Source of the DNA: JALYOC01 sp036675345
GTDB lineage: Bacteria; Myxococcota; Myxococcia; Myxococcales; Myxococcaceae
Assembly (NCBI GenBank): GCA_036675345.1
Contig: JAKFFE010000007.1
Location: 1 to 64,000, forward strand
DNA: 64,000 nucleotides
Direction: 5' to 3'
Position numbers and translations under genes: made by a program. A model generated the notes under the pieces. The model worked only from the letters and a program-made list of their open reading frames with translations, did not search any database and had not been told where the DNA came from. This document shows, piece by piece, positions 39,639 to 49,919 of this stretch. Positions within the stretch are counted from its first letter, which is position 1. Every line of letters starts with the position of its first letter.

Positions 39639-42041
39639 GTGAGGCTCCCCTTTCGCTCGCTCTTTGCAGTCGCTCTCGCCGCCGCGCTGGTGGTCGGTCT
39701 GCCGTCCGCCGCCCAGGAGCGACCGGAGATCCCGGGCGTGGAGGCCAGCGACGCTGCGCCCGATGACACCCCGCTGGCGGAGGACTCGACCGGGGAGCTG
39801 ATCGAAGAGATCCGGGTGGTGGGCAACCGCCGGGTGGAGGTGGAGGCAATCCGCCGGGCCCTGCGGAACCAGAAGGGGCAGCCCTTCCGGCCGGAGCTGA
39901 CCCGGGAGGACATCCGGGCCCTGTGGGCGCTGAACCTCTTCTCCGACGTGCGTCTGCTGGTGCAGCGGCTGCCCAAGGGCGGCCTGGCCTACGTGGTCAC
40001 CGTGGAGGAGCGCCCGGCGATCCGGGAGGTGAAGCTGCAGGGCAACGAGGAGCTCTCCACCGAGGACTTCAAGGAGACCCTGGACCTCAAGCCGGGCACG
40101 ATCCTGGACCTGGAGGCGGTCCGCAAGAACGTCAAGGCGGTCCAGGACAAGTACATCGAGAAGGGCTTCTTCCTGGCCGAGGTGGAGTACCGCCTGGACC
40201 CGGTGCCGGAGAGCGCCGACGTAGACGTGGTGATCGTGATCCGCGAGCGCGCCAAGGTGCTGGTGAAGGAGATCCGCTTTTTGGGCGTGGAGAACGTGGC
40301 GGTCGCCGATCTGAAGGCGGTGATGGCCACCAAGGAGGGCAACCTGCTCTCCTTCATCTCCGGCGAGGGCACCTACCGCGAGGAGCTGTTCCAGCGGGAC
40401 CTGCAGGTGATCCAGGCCGTCTACTACGACAACGGCTATGTGAACGTGGCGGTGGACAAGCCGTCCATCTCCCTCTCTGCGGACAAGCGCTTCATCTTCA
40501 TCACCCTGCGGATCACCGAGGGTGAGCAGTACGACATCGGCAAGCTGGGCTTCTCGGGGGACCTGCTGTTCCCGGAGGCGGAGCTGGCCGCGAAGATGAC
40601 CGCCAAGGACGGCGAGACCTTCAACCGCTCCAAGCTGGGCACCGACATCCAGACGCTGACGGACCTCTACTATGACAAGGGGTACGCCTACGCGAACATC
40701 AGCCCGCTGACCCAGATCCACCCCGACGACAAGAAGCTGGATCTGACCTTCGACATCCAGAAGGGGAACCAGGTCTACGTGGAGCGGATCGAGATCACCG
40801 GGAACACCAAGACCCGCGACAAGGTGATCCGCCGCGAGCTGCGGATCGCCGAGGGCGAGCTGTTCTCCGGGACCGCGCTGCGCCGCAGCAAGGAGCGGGT
40901 CACCGCGCTGGGCTTCTTCGAGACGGTGGAGGTCACCCACAAGCCGGGCAGCAGCGACACCCGGGTGGTGGTCTCGGTGGAGGTCGCGGAGAAGCCCACC
41001 GGTACCTTCCAGCTGGGGTTCGGCTTCTCCAACGTGGAGAGCTTCATCCTCACCGGGCAGATCTCCCAGAATAACTTCCTGGGGTGGGGGTGGACGGTGT
41101 CCGCCTCGGTCCAGTGGTCGGGCCTGCGCAACCTGGCGCAGCTGTCCTTCTTCGACCCGTACTTCCTGGACACCAACTTCATCTTCTCGATCGACGCCTA
41201 CATCATCGAGACCGCCTACGATCAGTTCATCCGCGCCTCCCAGGGCGGGACCCTGAACCTGGGGTATCACCTCTTCGAAGACGTGATGGCCAACGTCGGC
41301 TACACCTACGAGCGGGTGCGGGTGGAGGCCTCCGGAGGCGCCGGTTCGGTGCTGCTGGCGGACCGGTTCCGCAGCGGGACCACCAGCGCCCTGCGCACCT
41401 CGGCCACCTGGGATCGCCGCGACAACCGGCTGTTCCCCACCGCCGGCTTCATGCACTTTGCCTCGGTGGAGGCGGCCCCGGCGTTCCTGGGCGGCAGCTT
41501 CCAGTTCATGCGGTACACCGCCTACTCGCGGCTGTATTTCCCGCTCCCGCTGGGGATGGTGTTCAAGACCAACGCCACCGTGGGCTACATCCAGCCGCTC
41601 TCCAGCGACTCTCCGCTCCCGGTCTCTGAACTCTATTACCTGGGCGGCATCCAGACCCTGCGCGGCTTCCGGCTGCGCACTGTCAGCCCCACCGTGCTGG
41701 TGGCCACCGACTCCCGGCCCGACGCCAGCACCGCGCCGTTCGACGTGGGCGGCAACAAGCAGGTGATCTTCAACCTGGAGCTGGAGTTCCCGCTGATCGC
41801 GGGAGCAGGCGTGCGAGGGGTCGTCTTCTACGACGCCGGCAACGCCTACGCGCCCAACGAGCGCTTCTTCCAGGATCGGCAGGACCCGAACGTGATCCTG
41901 GGCATGTTCCACTCGGTGGGCTTCGGCTTCCGCTGGTTCTCCCCCATCGGGCCGCTGCGCTTCGAGTGGGGCATCCCGCTCACCAAGCGCCCGCGCGACG
42001 AGCCCATCAACTTCGAGTTCAACATCGGCAACTCGTTCTGA
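39639..42041 (+). CDS. bamA: outer-membrane protein assembly factor BamA
   Basis: The protein has 800 residues from GTG 39639, which starts the signal peptide VRLPFRSLFAVALAAALVVG and lies after the promoter candidate. Five POTRA domains span about 45-400 (IEEIRVVGNRRVEVEAI, IREVKLQGNEELS, VKEIRFLGVENVA, YDIGKLGFSGDLLF, VERIEITGNTKTRDKVIRRELRI). The Omp85 barrel follows with GGIQTLRGF (VRGF/IRGF-type motif on L6) and a C-terminal strand ending in NIGNSF, with the terminal Phe. It inserts beta-barrel proteins, the usher and LptD clients among them. Confidence 0.95.
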   Translation: MRLPFRSLFAVALAAALVVGLPSAAQERPEIPGVEASDAAPDDTPLAEDSTGELIEEIRVVGNRRVEVEAIRRALRNQKGQPFRPELTREDIRALWALNLFSDVRLLVQRLPKGGLAYVVTVEERPAIREVKLQGNEELSTEDFKETLDLKPGTILDLEAVRKNVKAVQDKYIEKGFFLAEVEYRLDPVPESADVDVVIVIRERAKVLVKEIRFLGVENVAVADLKAVMATKEGNLLSFISGEGTYREELFQRDLQVIQAVYYDNGYVNVAVDKPSISLSADKRFIFITLRITEGEQYDIGKLGFSGDLLFPEAELAAKMTAKDGETFNRSKLGTDIQTLTDLYYDKGYAYANISPLTQIHPDDKKLDLTFDIQKGNQVYVERIEITGNTKTRDKVIRRELRIAEGELFSGTALRRSKERVTALGFFETVEVTHKPGSSDTRVVVSVEVAEKPTGTFQLGFGFSNVESFILTGQISQNNFLGWGWTVSASVQWSGLRNLAQLSFFDPYFLDTNFIFSIDAYIIETAYDQFIRASQGGTLNLGYHLFEDVMANVGYTYERVRVEASGGAGSVLLADRFRSGTTSALRTSATWDRRDNRLFPTAGFMHFASVEAAPAFLGGSFQFMRYTAYSRLYFPLPLGMVFKTNATVGYIQPLSSDSPLPVSELYYLGGIQTLRGFRLRTVSPTVLVATDSRPDASTAPFDVGGNKQVIFNLELEFPLIAGAGVRGVVFYDAGNAYAPNERFFQDRQDPNVILGMFHSVGFGFRWFSPIGPLRFEWGIPLTKRPRDEPINFEFNIGNSF

Positions 42042-42065
42042 TCCGGAGCAATTCTGCTTCGGATC
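42040..42065. other. hairpin between bamA and skp
   Basis: Arms 42040-42050 and 42055-42065 (11 bp, one mismatch) enclose ATTC and overlap the last two bases of the bamA stop. There is no T run, so it may be a weak terminator or an mRNA-processing or stability stem upstream of the skp promoter. Confidence 0.5.
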
Positions 42066-42081
42066 GGGCCCCGGGCGTCCC

Positions 42082-42110
42082 TTGACCTGTAGGTCTGATC
42101 CCCCTAGGGT
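42082..42110 (+). promoter_or_regulatory. promoter of the skp-lpx operon
   Basis: TTGACC (42082-42087), 17-bp spacer, TAGGGT (42105-42110). The leader to ATG 42237 would be about 120 nt. Confidence 0.65.
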
Positions 42111-42236
42111 GCGCCCGATTTTTTCCAATCACAGGTGAGCAGTCGGGCCGGGAAATTTCGTTCGAGCTGGCGGTTGAACATCCGAACGAACCGGTCCGTC
42201 CTCGCGACAGTGACCTTGTCCAGGAGCTACGTAACC

Positions 42237-42782
42237 ATGTCCCGAAGCACCGTTCTTGCCGCCCTTGTGGTGGCCGCCGTGTCGTCTCCCGTGGTGATGG
42301 CGCAGACCGAGACCAAGATGGCCTACGTCGATCTGCAGCGCGCGCTGGGCGAGGTCGACGAGGGTCGCGCCGCCCAGAGCAAGCTGCAGGGCCTGCTCTC
42401 CAACAAGCAGAAGGAGATCGACAAGGAGCAGGAGGCGCTGCGCAAGGAGAGCGAGTTGCTCCAGAAGCAGGCCTCGGCGATGAGCGAGGACTCGCTGCGC
42501 CAGAAGCAGATCGAGCTGCAGAAGAAGCTGATGGAGCTCTCCCAGAAGTGGGAGAAGGGCCGCGCGGAGATGGCGCAGACCGAGCAGAAGGAGCTGAAGG
42601 CGATCTTCGGCAAGATGACCCCGATCATCGAGACCATCGCCAAGCGCGAGGGCTTCACCATGGTGCTGGAGAAGGGTGACTCGGGCATCGTCTACGCCCC
42701 GGCCAGCCTGGACCTGACCAACGAGCTGGTGCGGGTCTACAACAGCCAGCACAAGGTCGCTGCGGCGCCGAAGAAGAAGTAG
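42237..42782 (+). CDS. skp: periplasmic chaperone Skp/OmpH
   Basis: The protein has 181 residues from ATG 42237, with AGGAG upstream. The signal peptide MSRSTVLAALVVAAVSSPVVMAQ is followed by KMAYVDLQRALGEVDEG, long charged coiled-coil tentacles (about 45-125) and a C-terminal strand pair. It should form a trimer that carries outer-membrane proteins to BamA, encoded just upstream. Gene order bamA-skp-lpxD is the conserved one. Confidence 0.93.
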   Translation: MSRSTVLAALVVAAVSSPVVMAQTETKMAYVDLQRALGEVDEGRAAQSKLQGLLSNKQKEIDKEQEALRKESELLQKQASAMSEDSLRQKQIELQKKLMELSQKWEKGRAEMAQTEQKELKAIFGKMTPIIETIAKREGFTMVLEKGDSGIVYAPASLDLTNELVRVYNSQHKVAAAPKKK

Positions 42783-42790
42783 TTCCTCCC

Positions 42791-43864
42791 TTGGCCTCCG
42801 CAGTCATCAGAACGCTCGGCGAGCTGGCCTCCTTCGTGGGAGGGCAGCTTGAAGGGCAGGCATCGCTCGAGATCTCCGGGGTCAACGGCCTGACCGAGGC
42901 CGGACCGTCGGAGATCTCGTTCTATGGGAACACCCGGTACCGCAAGGACTACCTGGCCACCCGCGCCTCCGCGGTGCTGGTGAACCAGGACGCGCCTGCC
43001 CGCGAGGGGCTGGCGCTGGTCCGGGTGCCCAACCCGCATCTGGCCTTTGCCCGGCTCTCGGCCCTGTTCCATCCGGCCCGCCGGGTCAGCCCCGGGGTGC
43101 GCCCCGGCGCCCACGTCCACCCGGAGGCCCGGGTGGATCCCACCGCCGCGGTGCTGCCGGGGGCGTTCGTGGATCGGCTGGCCACCATCGGCCCCCGGGC
43201 GGTGCTGCATCCGGGCGCCTATGTGGGCGAGGAGGCCTCGGTGGGGGAGGACTCCATCCTCTATCCCAACGCGGTGCTCCGCGAGGGCTGCCGGGTCGGC
43301 GCGCGGGTGATCGTCCATCCCTGCGCGGTGATCGGCGCGGATGGGTTCGGCTTCGCCTTCGATCCCCAGCAACCCCAGCACTTCAAGATTCCCCAGGCGG
43401 GGGTGGTCCGGGTGGAGGACGACGTGGAGATTGGCGCCTGCACCACCATCGATCGCGCCACCCTGGGCGAGACGGTGATCGGCCAGGGCACCAAGATCGA
43501 CAACCTGGTGCAGCTGGCGCACAACGTCCGGGTGGGACCGCTGGCGCTGATCTGCGCCCAGGCCGGGGTCTCCGGATCCACCGAGATCGGCACCGGGGCG
43601 ATCCTGGCCGGCCAGGTGGGCGTGGTCGGTCACATCCGGGTGGGCGACCTGGCCCGGGTGGGCGCGGGATCGGGCGTGGCCCATGACGTCCCGGACGGCG
43701 CCACCGTCTCCGGCGCGCCGGCCATGGATCACCGCGAGTGGCTCAAGGCCTCGGCTGCCTACGGGCAGATGGCGGACCTGATCAAGGAAGTCCGGGCGCT
43801 GAAGAAGAAGGTCGAAGCCCTGCAGCAGAACCCCCAGTCGGACGCTTCGAAGGAGCGCGCGTGA
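42791..43864 (+). CDS. lpxD: UDP-3-O-acylglucosamine N-acyltransferase
   Basis: The protein has 357 residues and starts at TTG 42791, 8 bp after skp. An N-terminal uridine-binding part (about 1-100) precedes a left-handed beta helix of hexapeptide repeats (about 105-320). The catalytic His lies in IDNLVQLAHNVRVG, and the nucleotide-binding GADGFGFAF is present. A C-terminal helix with a KKK run closes the trimer. It adds the N-linked acyl chain in lipid A synthesis. Confidence 0.95.
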   Translation: MASAVIRTLGELASFVGGQLEGQASLEISGVNGLTEAGPSEISFYGNTRYRKDYLATRASAVLVNQDAPAREGLALVRVPNPHLAFARLSALFHPARRVSPGVRPGAHVHPEARVDPTAAVLPGAFVDRLATIGPRAVLHPGAYVGEEASVGEDSILYPNAVLREGCRVGARVIVHPCAVIGADGFGFAFDPQQPQHFKIPQAGVVRVEDDVEIGACTTIDRATLGETVIGQGTKIDNLVQLAHNVRVGPLALICAQAGVSGSTEIGTGAILAGQVGVVGHIRVGDLARVGAGSGVAHDVPDGATVSGAPAMDHREWLKASAAYGQMADLIKEVRALKKKVEALQQNPQSDASKERA

Positions 43865-44322
43865 TCGATCACCTGGAGATCCTCAAGCTGCTGCCGCACC
43901 GCTACCCGTTCCTGCTGGTGGACCGGGTGACCGAGTTCGTGTCCGGTCAGAAGCTGATCGCCTACAAGAACGTGACCTTCAACGAACCCTTCTTCAACGG
44001 CCACTTCCCCGGCCACCCGGTGATGCCGGGGGTGCTGATCATGGAGGCGCTGGCCCAGGCCTGCGCGATCCTGGCCTACAAGACCGAGGGGCTGGATCCG
44101 GAGCGGCTGGTCACCTACCTGATGGGGATCGACGGGGCCCGCTTCCGCAAGCCGGTGGTCCCCGGGGATCGGCTGCAGCTGGAGATCGAGGTCATCCGCC
44201 ACAAGGGGGCGATCTGGAAGCAGAAGGGGATCGCCACCGTGGACGGGGTGAAGGTCGCCGAAGGCGAGTTCCTGGCCACGGTGGTGGACAAGGCCACCCT
44301 GGCCCCGGAGGCGCAGCCGTGA
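43861..44322 (+). CDS. fabZ: 3-hydroxyacyl-ACP dehydratase FabZ
   Basis: The protein has 153 residues from GTG 43861 and overlaps the lpxD stop by GTGA. The hot-dog fold motif NGHFPGHPVMPGVLIMEALAQ has the catalytic His and Glu. Start ILKLLPHRYPFLLVDRV is diagnostic. It dehydrates 3-hydroxyacyl-ACP and competes with LpxA and LpxD for the same acyl-ACP pool, which explains its place in the operon. Confidence 0.96.
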   Translation: MIDHLEILKLLPHRYPFLLVDRVTEFVSGQKLIAYKNVTFNEPFFNGHFPGHPVMPGVLIMEALAQACAILAYKTEGLDPERLVTYLMGIDGARFRKPVVPGDRLQLEIEVIRHKGAIWKQKGIATVDGVKVAEGEFLATVVDKATLAPEAQP

Positions 44323-45092
44323 GCCGCCACCCCACTGCGATCATCCACCCCGACGCCCAGCTCCACGAGACGGTGGAGGTGGGGCCGTACACGGTGATCG
44401 GCCCCAAGGTGAAGATCGGCGCCGACACCATCGTGGGGCCGCACACGGTGATCGAGGGCCGGACCACGATTGGCCAGCGCAACCGGATCTTCCAGTTCGC
44501 CGCCCTGGGCGCGATTCCCCAGGACCTCAAGTTCCACGGGGAGGACGGCGAGCTGATCATCGGGGACGACAACCAGATCCGTGAGTTCGCCACCCTGCAC
44601 ATCGGCACCGAGGGCGGGGGGATGGTCACCCGGGTGGGGAACAAGAACCTCCTGATGGCCTACAGCCACGTGGCCCATGACTGCGTGGTGGGCAACGGCT
44701 GCATCCTGGCCAACAGCGCGAACCTTGCCGGCCACGTCAGCCTCGGCGACCACGCGATCGTCACCGGCCTGGCGGCGGTGCATCAGTTCACCCGCATCGG
44801 GAAGCTGGCCTTCATCTCCGGCGGGTCGATGGTCACCATGGACGTGCCCCCCTACTGCACCGCCCAGGGGGACCGGGCGGAGCTGGCCGGGCTGAACACG
44901 GTGGGGCTGGCCCGCGCCGGCTACTCCCCCGAGCAGATCACCCGGGTGAAGGAAGCGTACAAGACGCTGTTCCGCTCCAAGCTGGGGCTCAACGAGGCGG
45001 TCTCCAAGGTGCGGGCGCAGTTCGGCGGCCAGCCGGAGATCGATCACCTGCTGGACTTCATGACCAGCTCCACCCGCGGCGTCACCCGCTAG
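44319..45092 (+). CDS. lpxA: UDP-N-acetylglucosamine O-acyltransferase
   Basis: The protein has 257 residues from GTG 44319, overlapping fabZ by GTGA. Hexapeptide repeats form a beta helix. The catalytic His is in MAYSHVAHDCVVGN, and the C-terminal helical domain has YKTLFRSKLGLNEAV. It catalyses the first step of lipid A synthesis. Confidence 0.96.
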   Translation: MSRHPTAIIHPDAQLHETVEVGPYTVIGPKVKIGADTIVGPHTVIEGRTTIGQRNRIFQFAALGAIPQDLKFHGEDGELIIGDDNQIREFATLHIGTEGGGMVTRVGNKNLLMAYSHVAHDCVVGNGCILANSANLAGHVSLGDHAIVTGLAAVHQFTRIGKLAFISGGSMVTMDVPPYCTAQGDRAELAGLNTVGLARAGYSPEQITRVKEAYKTLFRSKLGLNEAVSKVRAQFGGQPEIDHLLDFMTSSTRGVTR

Positions 45093-45098
45093 GGCGGG

Positions 45099-45908
45099 AT
45101 GGAGCGGATCGGCCTCATCGCCGGCAATGGCCGCCTTCCCTTCCTGATCGCGGAGGCGGCCCGGCGCAAGGGCCTGACCGTGTGCTGCGTGGCCCACCGG
45201 GGGGAGACCGACCCGGCGCTGGAGGCCCTCTGTGATCAGTTCGTCTGGGTGCGGCTGGGCCAGGTGAACCGGGTGCTGCGCACCCTGCGCGGCTGGTCGG
45301 TGCAGCGGGCGATGATGGCCGGGGGGCTGGGCAAGGTCCGCGCCTTCACCGAGGCCCGCCCGGACCTGGGCGCGCTGCGGATCCTCTCCCGGATCCGCAC
45401 CCTGGGAGACGATGGGCTGCTGCGCGCGGTGGCCGGCTTCTTCGAGGACGGCGGGGTGCTGATCATCTCCGCCACCGAGCTGCTCCCGGACGTGCTGCCC
45501 CGCCCGGGCCACCTGGCCGGCCCGCCGCTGACCGTGGCCCAGAAGCAGGACATGGCGCTGGGGCTGGAGGTGGCCGCCCATCTGGGGAAGGCGGACGTGG
45601 GCCAGACGGTGGTGGTCAAGAGCGGGACGGTGCTGGCGGTGGAGGCGGTGGAGGGCACCGACGCCACGTTGCGCCGCGCCGGGGCGCTGCACGGCCAGGG
45701 GGCGGTGGTGGTCAAGCGCTGCAAGCCCGGCCAGGACCAGCGCTTCGATCTCCCGGCGGTGGGGGAGCGCACCCTGGAGGTGATGAGCGAGGCCGGCCTC
45801 TCCGCCCTGGTGCTGGAGGCGGGGCGGACGGTGGTGCTGGACCCCGCGGCGTTCATCCGCCGGGCAGAGGCGCTGGGCATCTCGGTGGAGTGCGTGGAGA
45901 TCGTCTAA
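45099..45908 (+). CDS. lpxI: UDP-2,3-diacylglucosamine hydrolase LpxI
   Basis: The protein has 269 residues and opens with IGLIAGNGRLPFLIAEAAR, as in LpxI. Later landmarks are AGGLGK, DDGLLRA, the loop around FFEDGGV and VVVKSGTVLAVEAVEGTDATLRRAG. It hydrolyses UDP-2,3-diacylglucosamine to lipid X at the alpha phosphate. LpxI replaces the unrelated LpxH of E. coli in many alpha- and deltaproteobacteria. It follows lpxA by 6 bp. Confidence 0.93.
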   Translation: MERIGLIAGNGRLPFLIAEAARRKGLTVCCVAHRGETDPALEALCDQFVWVRLGQVNRVLRTLRGWSVQRAMMAGGLGKVRAFTEARPDLGALRILSRIRTLGDDGLLRAVAGFFEDGGVLIISATELLPDVLPRPGHLAGPPLTVAQKQDMALGLEVAAHLGKADVGQTVVVKSGTVLAVEAVEGTDATLRRAGALHGQGAVVVKRCKPGQDQRFDLPAVGERTLEVMSEAGLSALVLEAGRTVVLDPAAFIRRAEALGISVECVEIV

Positions 45909-45918
45909 GGTTGCGCCA

Positions 45919-46284
45919 ATGTCCGCCGGTCTTTCCCCGCCCTTCGCGCACCGGGAGTTCAACGGAGAGACGTTGCTGGAGGAGCTTAAGGCGCTCCGGC
46001 AGTCGGCCGTGGCCCAGCGCCAGCTGGATGACTGCGCGCTGGCGGTCCGGGCGCTCAAGGGCGCCACGCCCGCGGAGCTGCCCTCCCGGTTCAAGCAGCT
46101 GGCCCAGTCCCGCTTCGGCGCCCAGCCAGAGCTCTCCGGGCTGCTGGTGCGCTGGGCGGCCAAGGTCCGCACCCCGGCCGACGTGGGCGCCCTCTGTAGC
46201 CACTTTGAACGACTGGCGCTGACCTCCTCCCTGATCTCGTGCCTGTACCGGGGCGCCGGCCGGCTGCCCAAGGGGGAGGGATGA
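45919..46284 (+). CDS. small helical protein of unknown function
   Basis: This is a 121-residue predicted helical, cytoplasmic protein without recognised motifs. It starts 10 bp after lpxI and overlaps the next gene by ATGA. Its tight packing in the lipid A run is the only clue to its role. Confidence 0.6.
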   Translation: MSAGLSPPFAHREFNGETLLEELKALRQSAVAQRQLDDCALAVRALKGATPAELPSRFKQLAQSRFGAQPELSGLLVRWAAKVRTPADVGALCSHFERLALTSSLISCLYRGAGRLPKGEG

Positions 46285-47240
46285 GCCCCCTCAGGAAGGG
46301 CGGCCCTCCCTCCGGGGAGACCGCGGCGCTGCGCCCGTTCGCCACCGGCGAGGACCTGCTGGACGAGTGGAGTGACGAGGACCAGGCGCTGTTCGCGGAG
46401 CTGCTGGAGGACGCGCAGAGCGAGCTGCAGCGCGAGTTCCTCTCCCGCGGGCTGGCGGCCGGACACGACGCCGCGGCGCTGCACTCCTTCGCCGATGCGA
46501 TCCGCCCCCTGGCGGATGAGGACGTCTTCCGGGACTGCACCCCGCCGCGTTCGGGACACCCGCTGGCCACGCTGCTGGCCGCCCAGGCCGATCCGTTGGC
46601 GGCCTACGGGCTCAACGGCCATGGCGGGAGCCGGGTGGGCAAGTCCGCGCGCGTCCCCACCCCCCGCCCGGCGCGCCTGCCGGCGGAGCTGTTCTCGGAG
46701 AAGACCTACGTGCCCGGCCGCTCGGGGGAGAAGGGCGCCTTCCAGGCGGAGGCGGACACCGACGCCCGGCGTCCGGACGCCAACGACCTGGGGCGCAGCA
46801 AGGAGCTGCCGGGACCCACCGCCGCCAAGGGGAAGTTCAGCGAGGACCTGTTCAACGCCGCCGGCAAGCCGCTGGAGGTGAAGTACACCGAGCTGGCGGT
46901 GGACGAGGGCGGGCTGACCCTGGAGCGGGCGGTGCCGGTGATCGCGGAGGCCCTGGGCCGGGGAGTCCCGGTGCCGGTGATCCTGGGCAACAAGGTGGGC
47001 GACTATCGACGCTACGCCTTGGTCCTGCAGCTGCAGACCTCGGGGAAGAACCGCGCCTACCAGCTCTACGATCCGGTCGCCCAGGAGGTGGTGTGGACCA
47101 ACGAGGGGGATCTCCTCCACCGCAGCGAGCTGAATTTCAGCGACAAGATCTTCCGGCGAATCACCGCGGTGGCCTTGCCCCGGCTGGCCCCGCTGCCCGG
47201 AGCCAGTCGGCGAGACAGCGCCTTTGAGGATCAGGGGTGA
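46281..47240 (+). CDS. unknown protein, weak papain/C39-like C-terminus
   Basis: The protein has 319 residues with a good ribosome binding site (GGGGGAGGG). Residues 1-90 are acidic and helical; a Pro/Arg-rich linker follows. The C-terminal 100 residues contain VPVPVILGNKVGDYRRYALVLQLQ and YQLYDPVAQEVVW. This recalls the His- and Asp-bearing strands of C39-like cysteine peptidases, but no catalytic Cys is evident and the His is absent. It ends in a GTGA overlap with the histidine kinase gene, so it may be a partner of the two-component pair. Confidence 0.6.
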   Translation: MSPLRKGGPPSGETAALRPFATGEDLLDEWSDEDQALFAELLEDAQSELQREFLSRGLAAGHDAAALHSFADAIRPLADEDVFRDCTPPRSGHPLATLLAAQADPLAAYGLNGHGGSRVGKSARVPTPRPARLPAELFSEKTYVPGRSGEKGAFQAEADTDARRPDANDLGRSKELPGPTAAKGKFSEDLFNAAGKPLEVKYTELAVDEGGLTLERAVPVIAEALGRGVPVPVILGNKVGDYRRYALVLQLQTSGKNRAYQLYDPVAQEVVWTNEGDLLHRSELNFSDKIFRRITAVALPRLAPLPGASRRDSAFEDQG

Positions 47241-48405
47241 GAGCGGTTCCCCGGCGCTTCCGCCGTCGCCTGCTGTGGAGTCTGCTGCTTGGGTCGCTGG
47301 TGCCGGCGCTGGCGGTGGGCGCGCTGGGGGCGCGGGTGCTGGATCAGGTGCTGGCCCTCTCCCTCTCCCCGGTGGAGTCGGTGCTGGACGAGGCCGACGA
47401 CTCGCTGCGCCGCGCCGGCCAGCCGGACACCGGGGCGCTGCGGGACGCGCGGCTGCTGGTGGCGCAGGCGGAGCTGGCCCGGGAGTCACTGCGCCGGCTG
47501 ACCGTGGGCTGGTTCCTGGGCCTGGTCCTGGTGGCCGCGGTGGGCGCCGCCACCGCCGCGCTGTTGCTGGGGCGGGCCTTCTCCCGGCCGGTGGCCTCGC
47601 TGTCGGAGGCCATGGCCCAGGTGGCGCAGGGGAACCTCCAGGCCCGGGTACCCCCGCTGCCCCACCCAGAGTCGGACGAGCTGGCCTTCGTGGTCCAGCA
47701 GTTCAACCAGATGACCGGACAGCTGGTGGAACAGCGAGACCGCCTGGAGGTGACCCAGCGGCTGGCGGCCTGGCAGGAGGTGGCGCGCTCCATGGCCCAC
47801 GAGCTGAAGAACCCGCTGACTGCAATGAAGATGGCGCTGGGACGTCTGGCCCGGGTGGATCTCCAGGCGCCGGACCCGGTGCGGATGACCGAGTCGGTGT
47901 CCCTGCTGGAGGACCAGGTCGACGCGCTGATGAGGATGACCCACAGCTTCTCCGAGTTCGCCCGGCTGCCCGCCGCTGCCCCGGTGGAGCTGCCCCTGCG
48001 CGCGCTGGTGTCCGAGGTGGCCCACCTCTATGCCGCCCAGCGCCCGGACTGCGCGGTGGAGCTTTCCCCCGGGTCGGAGGTCCGCGCGCGGGTGGACGGG
48101 GATCTGCTTCGCCGCGCGGTCTCCAACCTGATCAAGAACGCGCTGGAGGCCTCGCCTCCGGGGGCCGGCTCGGTGGAGGTGGCGGTGGCCCAGCAGGACC
48201 AGACGGTGACGATCTCGGTGCGGGATCATGGGGTGGGGATGGATCGGCCGCTGGCGCTGGGACGTTCGGACAAGCCGGGGGGATCGGGGCTGGGGCTGCC
48301 GATCACCCAGAAGATCATCCATGAGCACGGCGGGACCCTGGCCCTGGTCCCCGCCGAGGGCGGCGGCACCCGCGCGGTGATCCGGCTGCCGGGAGCAGCC
48401 AGCTG

Positions 48406-48406
<1 letters not shown>
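47237..48406 (+). CDS. membrane sensor histidine kinase (NtrY-like)
   Basis: The protein has 389 residues from GTG 47237. Two membrane helices (about 13-35 and 88-110) flank a short extracytoplasmic loop of about 50 residues. HAMP follows (about 110-165), then HisKA with MAHELKNPLTAMKMAL, and the ATPase domain with N box NLIKNALEAS, DHGVGM and GGSGLGLPI. The loop is too small for a classic ligand domain, so it probably senses the membrane or a partner protein. Its stop overlaps the start of the regulator. Confidence 0.92.
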
Positions 48407-49785
<1,379 letters not shown>

Positions 49786-49795
49786 TGGATGTGCA

Positions 49796-49827
49796 TTCCA
49801 CATCGGGGTCCGACATCCGATGTGGAA
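49796..49827. promoter_or_regulatory. perfect 11-bp inverted repeat, candidate operator
   Basis: TTCCACATCGG (49796-49806) and CCGATGTGGAA (49817-49827) are exact complements around a 10-bp spacer. The site lies 93 bp before the Omp85-like gene and 11 bp after the response regulator stop. An enhancer for the NtrC-type regulator is the simplest reading; no T run suggests a terminator. Confidence 0.6.
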
Positions 49828-49919
49828 CCGACGCGGCCGCCCTCACCGCCAAGGGTGCGGAAAGCCTGGACCTCCACCCGGCAGAGGGCGCGGTACGAAA
49901 GCTGCTCAAGGACGAACCC

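Noticed and set aside
38739..42128. 1129-codon minus-strand frame opposite lolD and bamA
   Set aside because: Antisense shadow of two well-supported genes, without recognisable domains.
44115..47489. 1124-codon minus-strand frame opposite lpxA and lpxI
   Set aside because: Antisense shadow; Pro/Arg-rich and without motifs.
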